This document shows positions 6,199 through 12,437 of a DNA stretch of 16,721 nucleotides, piece after piece (position 1 is the first letter of the stretch; each line of letters begins with the position of its first letter). The stretch comes from an uncultured Clostridiaceae bacterium (lineage in GTDB: Bacteria; Bacillota; Clostridia; Lachnospirales; Lachnospiraceae). Below the pieces are notes generated by a model. That model did no database searches. It was not told the origin of the DNA and worked only from the letters and a program-made list of their open reading frames with translations. The stretch spans positions 1 through 16,721 of the forward strand of contig CATLIJ010000024.1 in NCBI GenBank assembly GCA_949948825.1, given 5' to 3'. The position numbers were made by a program, and so were the translations under genes.

Positions 6199-6669
6199 TC
6201 ATTCTCTTCCTGGTCCGGAGCTGCCCCGTACAAACCACATCACCAGAATCACCAGACCAATAGCCGGAAGCAGGGGAATCACCAGACTTAAGATTCCTCC
6301 CACAACCATAAGTACCACTGCCAGTACCACAATCACTGCGAAAAGCCCCAAAAGCTTCCAATACCATTTATTCAAATCATAATATCGAAAGCTTCCCCCT
6401 GGAGACTGGGAGCCTGACTGACTTTGTCTGTTCTCTCCCCCATAGTCTTCATATGCCCCCTCTCCGGCTCCTGGGGTTGTATCAATAATCGTCCGGGCAA
6501 TCAGCCGGGGACTTCCAAGTTCCTCCATAATCTCCCCTTCTGTCCGCCCCTTGTTAAGCTCTGTCCGGATATAATCCTCATAATAACGAAGATTCTCTCT
6601 CTTAACAGCCTGCGGCACCTCTCCGGAAAGGGCTTCCCCAAGTCCCTGCATAAATTCATCTTTGTTCAT
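6199..6669 (-). CDS. DUF1700/HAAS-domain membrane protein
   Basis: This 156-residue protein begins MNKDEFMQGLGEALSG and continues with the helical pattern of the DUF1700/HAAS domain (about 1-66), including RYYEDYIRTELNKGRTEGEIMEELGSP and the GSPRLIARTI turn. A Gly/Ser/Gln-rich linker (67-92) leads to two closely spaced hydrophobic segments (about 106-147). HAAS-domain proteins in Firmicutes often accompany PadR-type regulators and are thought to be sensory or signalling modules; no PadR gene is next to this one. Its AAGGAG Shine-Dalgarno overlaps the fbp stop codon and the genes are ten bases apart, so it is co-transcribed with fbp. A functional link to gluconeogenesis is not shown. Confidence 0.82.
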   Translation of the reverse strand: MNKDEFMQGLGEALSGEVPQAVKRENLRYYEDYIRTELNKGRTEGEIMEELGSPRLIARTIIDTTPGAGEGAYEDYGGENRQSQSGSQSPGGSFRYYDLNKWYWKLLGLFAVIVVLAVVLMVVGGILSLVIPLLPAIGLVILVMWFVRGSSGPGRE

Positions 6670-6679
6670 TCCGTACTCC

Positions 6680-8623
6680 TTAAACTTCTGATATCTGTTC
6701 CTTAATATCTCCCCGCCGGTAAGCTGCCATCAGCTCCTTCAGATCTGCAATCCGTTCCTTCAGCTCCACTCCCCGGTCTGTGTCTGCCACCATCACCCGG
6801 TTTTTCATCTTTTCCACAATGGATACCTTGGGCGTGCTTTCCTTTTTCGGATCAAAAGGCTTGTGCTCTGCTAATGCCAGATGATGGGAATTGTAAATCA
6901 GTGTATAACCTGCAATTCCGGTATGCTTCTGATACGCTTTGGAAAGCCCCCCATCAATAATAAATAATTTCCCGTTTGCTTTTACTGGCGTCTCTCCGTC
7001 TTTTATCTTCACTGGCACATGGCCATTGATAATATGGGTTCCCTCACCAGGCAAACCAAAATCTGCCAGAATCCGCTCACACACCTCTACCTGCTGGCTT
7101 AACTGATAATAAGGATTCATCCCCTCCTTATGAGTAAGCTTGTCCTCCACAAAATAATGTTCAAAGGTGGTCATCCGATCCTTGCCAAATACCGGCGACT
7201 TGGCCCCGCACCAAAGATACCACATCAAATCTCTGGCCCTTCCTTTTCCCGGCTCCTCCTCTTTCAGAAAATACGCCTTATGAACCTGATCCCCAATAAA
7301 GTCCACCAGCGCCTTTCCGCTAAGCATCTTTCCGTCACAATTCATGGGTTCAAAGCTTCCATCCTCTTTCATGGGAATACAGCCATGATACAGCAAATTG
7401 CCATTATGACACTTATAAAGAGCCCCATTGGAATACAAAAAACGCATATGCTTGTGGAGACGTCCGCTATGCCGGAAGGAAAGAACCAGGGTATGCAAAA
7501 GCTCCTGCTCCTCCTTGGTAAGCTTCAGTGGATCTGCAGGATCAATTGTGGGAAAATTCATATCCAGCATAGGATATTCCTTCCCAGCCACTTTTACTGT
7601 ACCATTTTTATAATCCACTGCTTCCAAAAGCAGCCGATCCTCCATTTCATACTCCGGATGCCGCTTAATAATCTGCCCTTCAACCTTAAACTGAATCACA
7701 GCAATGGCTTTATGCATCTTGGCCACCAGCCCCGGGTCTACCACATCATAAATATTCTCATCTAAAATCTTTGGAGTGAAACGGGTACAGGAATCATCCT
7801 TATATACCCTGGCCGCAAACATGGACAGCGGCCTTAAGTTAATCCCATATCCATCCTCCAGCACATCAAAGCTGTTGTAACTAATAGCAATCCGCAGCAC
7901 ATTGCACACACAGGCTTCATTGCCAGAGGCAGCACCCATCCAGGAAATGTCATGGTTTCCCCATTGAATATCCACATCATGGAACCGCATCAGTTCATCC
8001 ATAATAATGTCAGCCCTGGGTCCCCGGTCAAAAATATCTCCAATAATATGCAGACTGTCAATGGTCAGATTCTGAATCAGCACACAAAGAGCCACAATAA
8101 ACGCATTTGCCACCTGTGTTTCAATAACCGTATGAATGATTTCTCCATAATATACCCGTTTATTGTCATCATTATAATCTACATGAAGCAATTCATCGAT
8201 CACATAGGCAAATTCTTTGGGCATCTTCTTCCTCACCTTAGAGCGGGTATATTTGGAAGAAACCTCCTTGCAGATCTGCACCAGGCGATAAATGGTAATC
8301 CTCTGCCAGTCCTCTGTATTTCTCTCCTCATGAGTCAGACGCGCCAGATTCCGGTCCGGATAATAGATCAGATTCGCCAGCTCCACCTGTTCCTCCTCTG
8401 GAATAATATGACCAAAGGTATCCCGGATCTTCTCCCGGATAATGCCAGATGCGCTGCGCAAAAGATGAATAAACGCCTCATACTCCCCATGAAGGTCGCT
8501 GAAAAAATACTCGGTCCCTTTGGGAAGCCCGCAGATTGCCATAAGATTAATGATCTCGCTGGAAGCTGCCTTCACACTGGGATAATCCCGTGCCAATAAT
8601 TTTAAATATGCTAAATTTCTCAT
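6680..8623 (-). CDS. fbp: Class III fructose-1,6-bisphosphatase
   Basis: This is the large Firmicute-type FBPase, which turns fructose-1,6-bisphosphate into fructose-6-phosphate in gluconeogenesis in the cytosol. The sequence resembles B. subtilis Fbp (671 residues) over its length. Phosphoesterase-fold metal motifs are FSDLHGEYEAF (about 41-51), IGDIFDRGPRAD (194-205), QWGNHD (220-225) and, near the C-terminus, IINGHVPVK and IDGGLSKAYQKHTGIAGYTL. The frame opens further upstream to 8674, but the ATG at 8621-8623 has a far better Shine-Dalgarno (GGGAGG, seven bases upstream) and starts at the conserved YLKLLA segment, giving 647 residues. It is the first gene of an operon with DUF1700. Its promoter is divergent from that of tRNA-Val. 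Confidence 0.96.
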   Translation of the reverse strand: MRNLAYLKLLARDYPSVKAASSEIINLMAICGLPKGTEYFFSDLHGEYEAFIHLLRSASGIIREKIRDTFGHIIPEEEQVELANLIYYPDRNLARLTHEERNTEDWQRITIYRLVQICKEVSSKYTRSKVRKKMPKEFAYVIDELLHVDYNDDNKRVYYGEIIHTVIETQVANAFIVALCVLIQNLTIDSLHIIGDIFDRGPRADIIMDELMRFHDVDIQWGNHDISWMGAASGNEACVCNVLRIAISYNSFDVLEDGYGINLRPLSMFAARVYKDDSCTRFTPKILDENIYDVVDPGLVAKMHKAIAVIQFKVEGQIIKRHPEYEMEDRLLLEAVDYKNGTVKVAGKEYPMLDMNFPTIDPADPLKLTKEEQELLHTLVLSFRHSGRLHKHMRFLYSNGALYKCHNGNLLYHGCIPMKEDGSFEPMNCDGKMLSGKALVDFIGDQVHKAYFLKEEEPGKGRARDLMWYLWCGAKSPVFGKDRMTTFEHYFVEDKLTHKEGMNPYYQLSQQVEVCERILADFGLPGEGTHIINGHVPVKIKDGETPVKANGKLFIIDGGLSKAYQKHTGIAGYTLIYNSHHLALAEHKPFDPKKESTPKVSIVEKMKNRVMVADTDRGVELKERIADLKELMAAYRRGDIKEQISEV

Positions 8624-8651
8624 AAGATTCCTCCCAAACATTTCCGCGTCA

Positions 8652-8682
8652 GGGAAAATGTCTTCTCCTGCCATTTTCTCCC
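8652..8682 (-). other. Hairpin in the fbp leader, just before the Shine-Dalgarno
   Basis: GGGAAAATG (8652-8660) can pair with CATTTTCTCCC (8672-8682), leaving two bases bulged, in the untranslated leader between the fbp promoter and the GGGAGG Shine-Dalgarno. It contains an alternative upstream ATG at 8674. A regulatory role is not shown. Confidence 0.3.
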
Positions 8683-8703
8683 GGGAAAAAGATATTTTCT
8701 ATA

Positions 8704-8731
8704 ATAGTACCATAACTTCCCAATATTTCAA
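8704..8731 (-). promoter_or_regulatory. Probable sigma-A promoter of fbp
   Basis: On the minus strand TTGAAA (8731-8726), a 16-bp spacer and TACTAT (8709-8704) with an upstream TGG (extended -10) form a reasonable promoter. The leader to the ATG at 8623 would be about 75 bases. Confidence 0.6.
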
Positions 8732-8776
8732 AACATTTTTTTATGAACTTTTTACCTGATCTCCTGTAAAAAGTAC

Positions 8777-8805
8777 TTGCCAAATTCCTCCTTTTCGCGT
8801 ATAAT
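8777..8805 (+). promoter_or_regulatory. Promoter of tRNA-Val
   Basis: TTGCCA (8777-8782), a 17-bp spacer and TATAAT (8800-8805) end eight bases before the mature tRNA 5' end at 8814, so the primary transcript has almost no 5' leader. Confidence 0.85.
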
Positions 8806-8813
8806 AGCCCCAT

Positions 8814-8886
8814 GGAGATATAGCTCAGCTGGGAGAGCATCTGCTTGACGTGTAGAGGGTCGTAGGTTCGAGTCCTATTGTCTCCA
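8814..8886 (+). tRNA. tRNA-Val (anticodon GAC)
   Basis: The 73-base cloverleaf folds fully. The acceptor stem GGAGATA pairs with TGTCTCC (one G-T pair). The D-arm is GCTCAGCTGGGAGAGC. The anticodon stem TCTGC/GTAGA has the loop TTGACGT, giving anticodon GAC for the valine codons GUC and GUU. The T-arm has GTTCGAGTC. The discriminator base is A8886 and the next bases are CTTA, so the CCA end is not encoded and must be added by nucleotidyltransferase. Promoter and terminator on both sides show a single-tRNA unit, divergent from fbp. Confidence 0.97.
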
Positions 8887-8888
8887 CT

Positions 8889-8936
8889 TATCCGATAGGA
8901 TGTGTCTCCGGACCTTCTTATCGGATACCCCCCCCC
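8889..8936 (+). repeat. Inverted repeat plus C9 tract directly behind tRNA-Val
   Basis: TATCCGATA (8889-8897) and TATCGGATA (8919-8927) are a perfect 9-bp inverted repeat. The loop holds a small GTC-TCCG-GAC hairpin. Nine consecutive C (8928-8936) follow. It lies between the tRNA 3' end and its terminator, so it would be part of the primary transcript's 3' trailer. Confidence 0.6.
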
Positions 8937-8947
8937 ATAAAAAATCG

Positions 8948-8974
8948 GACTCTGCGTGTTGCAGAGTCTTTTTT
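8948..8974 (+). terminator. Intrinsic terminator of tRNA-Val
   Basis: GACTCTGC (8948-8955) and GCAGAGTC (8961-8968) form a perfect 8-bp stem around GTGTT, directly followed by six T (8969-8974). Confidence 0.92.
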
Positions 8975-8975
8975 C

Positions 8976-9059
8976 GTGACAGTTGATTCTGCGGCAGTTC
9001 ATTTTGTTACCTTTACTCTTCTTGCCGCTTTTGGACCAATGTTGTTTTTAAACTGTCAC
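8976..9059. repeat. Nested inverted repeat upstream of the metallo-beta-lactamase gene
   Basis: Outer arms GTGACAGTT (8976-8984) and AACTGTCAC (9051-9059) are a perfect 9-bp inverted repeat. Inside, GCGGCA (8991-8996) and TGCCGC (9023-9028) form a second stem. The right outer arm supplies the likely -35 (CTGTCA, 9053-9058) of the downstream gene. Its start right after the tRNA terminator suggests an inserted palindromic element, but no transposase is present. Confidence 0.5.
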
Positions 9060-9081
9060 TGTTTTCTTTTTCCCTTACTAT
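9053..9081 (+). promoter_or_regulatory. Possible promoter of the metallo-beta-lactamase gene
   Basis: CTGTCA (9053-9058), a 17-bp spacer and TACTAT (9076-9081) would start transcription near 9088. Each hexamer is four to five of six to consensus, so support is moderate. Confidence 0.4.
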
Positions 9082-9085
9082 TCTT

Positions 9086-9133
9086 AGGAGCTGTCCGGAA
9101 ATAACCGATACAAGGTATTTTCAGACAGTTCCT
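9086..9133 (+). other. Long hairpin in the 5' leader of the metallo-beta-lactamase gene
   Basis: The left arm (9086-9106, AGGAGCTGTCCGGAAATA then ACC) pairs with the right arm (9114-9133, GGTATTTTCAGACAGTTCCT) with one bulge, two G-U pairs and one mismatch, around a loop of about seven bases. It begins at the predicted transcription start and ends 20 bases before the ATG. No T-run follows, so it is not a simple terminator. It could be a regulatory leader or the fused ends of a degenerate mobile element. Confidence 0.5.
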
Positions 9134-9153
9134 TACCCAAAAGGAGGTTTCCT

Positions 9154-9960
9154 ATGGAACAGCTCTATGTATTTGGCACTGGTCATGCCGCTGTCACCCG
9201 CTGTTACAACACATGTTTTGCAATCCGCGATTCTTTTGACCGCTTTTTTATGGTAGATGCAGGAGGCGGCAATGGCATTCTTCGTATTTTAGAAGATATG
9301 AATGTGTCCTTTAACCAAATCCACCACATTTTTATTACCCATGAACATACTGACCATCTTCTTGGCATTGTCTGGATGGTCCGGTTTATTGCCTCCCACA
9401 TTCGCGCTGGCAATTATGAAGGTGATTTAAACATTTATTGTCACAGAGAGCTGACATCTGCCGTTGATACAATCTGCAGGCTGACCCTTCAGGATTCTCT
9501 GTGCAAAATGATTGGAGACCGTATTCATCTGATTCCGGTAAAAGATGGAGAAACCTGTTCCATTCTCAATTATGATGTAACCTTTTTTGATATTCATTCT
9601 ACCAAAGCAAAACAGTTTGGCTTTACTACTGTGTTAAACAATCATCGCCGCCTGACTTGCGCTGGGGATGAACCATACAATCCCGTATGCCGCCCATATG
9701 TGGAGGGAAGTGACTGGCTGCTTCACGAAGCTTTCTGCCTGTATCGGGAACGGGACCAGTTTAAACCGTATGAAAAGCACCACAGCACAGTCAAGGATGC
9801 CTGTGAACTGGCAGAAGATCTTCATATTCCGAATCTGGTTCTGTGGCACACAGAAGACAAATCTTTAGAACAAAGAAAGGAATTATATACAGCAGAAGGC
9901 TCTCAGTACTATACTGGCTGCCTCTATGTTCCCTATGATGAAGAGATTATAAATCTGTAA
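9154..9960 (+). CDS. MBL-fold metallohydrolase, RNase Z/phosphodiesterase-like
   Basis: This 268-residue cytosolic protein has the metallo-beta-lactamase metal motif H63-E-H65-T-D67-H68 in the RNase Z-like context FITHEHTDHLLGI. Further ligands in the expected order are a GD pair at 171-172 (CAGDEP), H191 in LLHEAF, the HHST segment (209-212) and H232 in LVLWHTED. This order (HxHxDH, GD, HEA, HST, H) is that of the RNase Z/ElaC and phosphodiesterase branch, but it lacks a clear exosite arm and is shorter than RNase Z (about 300), so I do not call it rnz. The N-terminal FGTGHAAVTRCYNTCFAI pattern fits the same branch. AAGGAGG stands eight bases before the ATG. It is monocistronic, with a structured leader and a terminator downstream. 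Confidence 0.85.
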   Translation: MEQLYVFGTGHAAVTRCYNTCFAIRDSFDRFFMVDAGGGNGILRILEDMNVSFNQIHHIFITHEHTDHLLGIVWMVRFIASHIRAGNYEGDLNIYCHRELTSAVDTICRLTLQDSLCKMIGDRIHLIPVKDGETCSILNYDVTFFDIHSTKAKQFGFTTVLNNHRRLTCAGDEPYNPVCRPYVEGSDWLLHEAFCLYRERDQFKPYEKHHSTVKDACELAEDLHIPNLVLWHTEDKSLEQRKELYTAEGSQYYTGCLYVPYDEEIINL

Positions 9961-9986
9961 AAGCTTATATTAATCCCAAATCTATG

Positions 9987-10061
9987 TCCTCTGTCCCAAG
10001 CTTGTTTTATGTCAAAAGATCAGTTATTCCAAAACAGCTTTCAAGACAGAGGATTTTTCTT
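9987..10061 (+). terminator. Terminator of the metallo-beta-lactamase gene
   Basis: TCCTCTGTC (9987-9995) and GACAGAGGA (10045-10053) pair perfectly. Further in, AAGC-T-TGTTTT (9998-10008) pairs with AAAACAGCTT (10031-10040) with one bulge, around a 22-base loop. TTTTTCTT follows immediately. It lies 27 bases after the stop codon. Confidence 0.8.
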
Positions 10062-10147
10062 GTAACAGTTCAAACATAATTCCGCCTTATTCCTGCATAT
10101 ACATACCACATAGAACCCTGAAAATGTCCTAAAAGGGAGGTCATTTT

Positions 10148-11296
10148 ATGAACTCTAACCATCCCCGCCATAAATGTACCTGCAAAAAAATTCCTCTTCT
10201 GATTTTTGCCGAACTGCTGATTCTGGCTGCTTTGGCAATTCCATTGCTTCCCGCCTTTTCTCCGGCTGCCCAAACAACTGCCTCACAGCCCGCAAAAGCA
10301 AGTGATTCTGACAATAAAAGCTTTATAAAATGGGTGGATTTTGGAGTGACCGCAGAAGCGATGCGTCAGGCTCTAAGGTTGGATGTTGACAGTTACAACC
10401 AGCCAATCCACCATAACTGGCTGGAACTTCTGGCATATCTTGGCGCCCGTTATGGCGGAGATTTCTCCCGCTATAAGGCAGCGGATCTGGAAGCGCTTGT
10501 CCAAAAGCTTCAGAACGGTGCTTCCATGGAGGATTTAACCAAAGACATGAAATACTATTCCTACTATCTGGAAGCTTACGGCGCAGTTTTAGGCGGAATG
10601 GTTGGAGTCTATGAGGTGGAAATTCCTGATGAATCTACCGGAAAACCTGTATGGGTCACAAAATATGGTTTAAAAGCATTTTCTCCTATTGCAAAAAATT
10701 ACCCTTACAATGATTTTGATGACTTTGGCGTTTCCCGGAGCTATGGCTTTAAACGCCAGCATCTTGGACACGATATGATGGGTCAGGTGGGCACGCCTGT
10801 AATTGCTGTGGAATCCGGATATGTAGAGGCCATTGGCTGGAATCAATATGGCGGCTGGAGACTTGGAATCCGAAGTTTTGACAAAAAACGCTATTATTAT
10901 TATGCTCACCTTCGGAAAAATTATCCTTATCACAAAACACTAAAGGAGGGCAGCTATGTTCAGGCAGGAGACGTAATCGGATATTTAGGGCGAACTGGTT
11001 ACAGCCGAACGGAAAACACCAACAATATCAATGAGCCCCATCTTCATTTTGGTATGGAACTCATATTTGATGAATCACAGAAAGATGGAAACAATGAAAT
11101 CTGGATTGATTGTTATGAGCTGACAAAATTTCTTGCCATGAACCGTAGTGAAACCATCAAAAACCAGGAGACAAAGGAATATTATCGTGTTTACCAAATG
11201 AAAGACCCCGCCGTTCCCGGCGGGGCTGAAAGCCAAAAGATAAGAGATTCAGAAGAAACTACGAATTCTTCAGATGACCCTCGCTATCCAGAATAA
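10148..11296 (+). CDS. Membrane-anchored M23 (LytM-type) peptidase, LytH/YunA-like
   Basis: This 382-residue protein has an N-terminal hydrophobic anchor or signal (about 17-37). A helical region (about 60-150) is followed by an M23 zinc endopeptidase domain (about 195-310) and a polar, disordered tail. Zinc ligands are intact: H205-x3-D209 (RQHLGHDMMG) and H298-L-H300 (EPHLHFGMEL), with Y-A-H254 as the expected catalytic histidine, so it should be active. The segment KKRYYYYAHLRKNYPYH and the IFDESQKDGNNEIWIDCY end resemble, from memory, the B. subtilis LytH/YunA peptidase that trims L-Ala-D-Glu bonds in spore cortex; this is a moderate-confidence resemblance. GGGAGG stands seven bases before the ATG. 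No clear sigma-A promoter is seen. Its last 38 bp overlap the convergent gene. Confidence 0.9.
   Translation: MNSNHPRHKCTCKKIPLLIFAELLILAALAIPLLPAFSPAAQTTASQPAKASDSDNKSFIKWVDFGVTAEAMRQALRLDVDSYNQPIHHNWLELLAYLGARYGGDFSRYKAADLEALVQKLQNGASMEDLTKDMKYYSYYLEAYGAVLGGMVGVYEVEIPDESTGKPVWVTKYGLKAFSPIAKNYPYNDFDDFGVSRSYGFKRQHLGHDMMGQVGTPVIAVESGYVEAIGWNQYGGWRLGIRSFDKKRYYYYAHLRKNYPYHKTLKEGSYVQAGDVIGYLGRTGYSRTENTNNINEPHLHFGMELIFDESQKDGNNEIWIDCYELTKFLAMNRSETIKNQETKEYYRVYQMKDPAVPGGAESQKIRDSEETTNSSDDPRYPE
11206..11225 (-). terminator. Candidate terminator of the cell-wall-binding gene, embedded in the M23 coding region
   Basis: CCCCGCCG (11206-11213) and CGGCGGGG (11218-11225) make a perfect all-GC 8-bp stem with a four-base loop. 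It lies 34 bases past the stop codon of the minus-strand gene. The following minus-strand bases TCTTTCATTTGG are T-rich but broken, so strength is uncertain. In the plus frame it encodes the tail segment DPAVPGG of the M23 protein. Confidence 0.55.
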
Positions 11297-12236
11297 ATCC
11301 GTCCGGGGTGGTGGTATCTCTTAACATCTCCCCGGTCTCTTCGCTGCAGTAATACTTTTCACCTTCCCATTCAATCCAGCCAGTCTTTCTGTAGCCAGAT
11401 TCATCAAAAAAGTACCACTTATTCTCAATCTGTTCCCAGTTATTTTGTGTATAGCTTCCGTCTGGATGCTGATACCACCACTGCTCTCCCTCGTTCATCC
11501 ATTGGCCTTTTTCCGAGGGAGCCAATGCTGTACCGCTTCGGATGGCTTCCGCCATCTCATTGGATACATTAAGAACTCCTGATTCTGCCCATTCTCCCTT
11601 GTTCTTTACATTCCGTTTATTCACTCCGCGAACCTTTACAAAATAGGTTCCTGGCTTTTTCATTGCAGAAGTAAAATCATAGAAAAGTTCATTGGTGGTC
11701 TGATAAGTAGCTCCAATACCTGTCCCATTGCGATACAGGCGCAGTTCATAAGAGCCTGCCCCCCTGACTTCTCCCCATCTGGCATATCCGTCTTCTGACA
11801 ATGTAACTTCTGTCTCCTCACCCACCATCTCTTCCATAGAGGGCAGCTTTACACGGAGAGCCAGAGTTTCCGAAGAGTCCTGCTTTGTGGCCTTTACATA
11901 AGTAGCTCCTGTTAATTTTACAGAAGTGGCTCTGGTGAGAGCAAAATAATATCCGTCCTCTGCCCGCAGATATATCGTAATCTCCGGAACATCTGACTCT
12001 TCCCACTCAAATCCAAAGTTTTCCAGTTCATAATAATCATAAGTATAATGCTTGCCCCGAACATCTACCTCAATCTCTTCATCACCATATTTTGTCCCCA
12101 ACTCAACCTTTGATTCTACATTAATGTTGACAGAGGTAATTTTCTTTCTGGATGCTGCGTAGGACAGACTGGCCATACTTCCGGTTATTACAGCAGCAAT
12201 CAAAATAATTTTACATGCTTTTTTCCAACAATTCAT
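11259..12236 (-). CDS. Secreted protein with Fn3-like region and C-terminal cell-wall-binding repeats
   Basis: This 325-residue protein has a Sec signal peptide (cleavage likely after A27, SYA). The middle has no domain I recognise at about 30-135, then a fibronectin-III-like beta stretch (about 140-224; ARWGEVRGAGSYELRLYRNG and GTYFVKVRGVN). The C-terminus (about 244-322) carries aromatic/Gly repeats of the choline- or cell-wall-binding type: GQWMNEGEQWWYQHPDGSY, NKWYFFDESGYRKTGW and EKYYCSEETGEML. Such repeats attach proteins non-covalently to wall polymers. There is no catalytic domain, so a surface adhesion or structural role is likely but unproven. GGGGGAGG stands eight bases before the ATG. 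It converges on the M23 gene with a 38-bp overlap. A 14-bp palindrome lies upstream. Confidence 0.85.
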   Translation of the reverse strand: MNCWKKACKIILIAAVITGSMASLSYAASRKKITSVNINVESKVELGTKYGDEEIEVDVRGKHYTYDYYELENFGFEWEESDVPEITIYLRAEDGYYFALTRATSVKLTGATYVKATKQDSSETLALRVKLPSMEEMVGEETEVTLSEDGYARWGEVRGAGSYELRLYRNGTGIGATYQTTNELFYDFTSAMKKPGTYFVKVRGVNKRNVKNKGEWAESGVLNVSNEMAEAIRSGTALAPSEKGQWMNEGEQWWYQHPDGSYTQNNWEQIENKWYFFDESGYRKTGWIEWEGEKYYCSEETGEMLRDTTTPDGFILDSEGHLKNS

Positions 12237-12273
12237 ATGTTAACCTCCCCCATTCTATTTTATATTTCAATCA

Positions 12274-12287
12274 GGTGCAGATGCACC
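12274..12287. promoter_or_regulatory. Palindrome upstream of the cell-wall-binding gene, possible operator
   Basis: GGTGCA-GA-TGCACC is a perfect 6+6 inverted repeat, ten bases upstream of an A/T-rich -10-like TATAAA (minus, 12264-12259). It occupies the place of a -35 box, which is otherwise poor here. That is the usual location of an operator, though no regulator is identifiable. On the plus strand it is followed by a T-run, but no plus-strand gene ends nearby. Confidence 0.4.
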
Positions 12288-12318
12288 ATTTTTTATTGTC
12301 CGTTAAAATAAGACTTAC

Positions 12319-12374
12319 AAAAATAAACAAAAAATGTCCAAAATCCATCCGCTTTCCGCAATGAATTTCAGACA
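12319..12374 (-). terminator. Intrinsic terminator of rny
   Basis: On the minus strand, the arm 12374-12359 (TGTCTGAAATTCATTG) pairs with the arm 12350-12335 (GGATGGATTTTGGACA) with several G-U pairs. TTTTTTGTTTATTTTT follows (12334-12319). It is 64 bases after the rny stop. Confidence 0.75.
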
Positions 12375-12437
12375 TTCCTTTGTATTACAAAGTACCCGGT
12401 AAAGCTTAGCTCCTTGATACATTTTTCAGATTCATCA

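Noticed and set aside
8649..9002. A 117-codon minus-strand frame containing SGDNRTRTYDPLHVKQML
   Set aside because: It is the reverse complement of tRNA-Val and its terminator. NRTRTYDPLHVKQ-type peptides are a known artefact of reading antisense to tRNA genes, and there is no Shine-Dalgarno for it.
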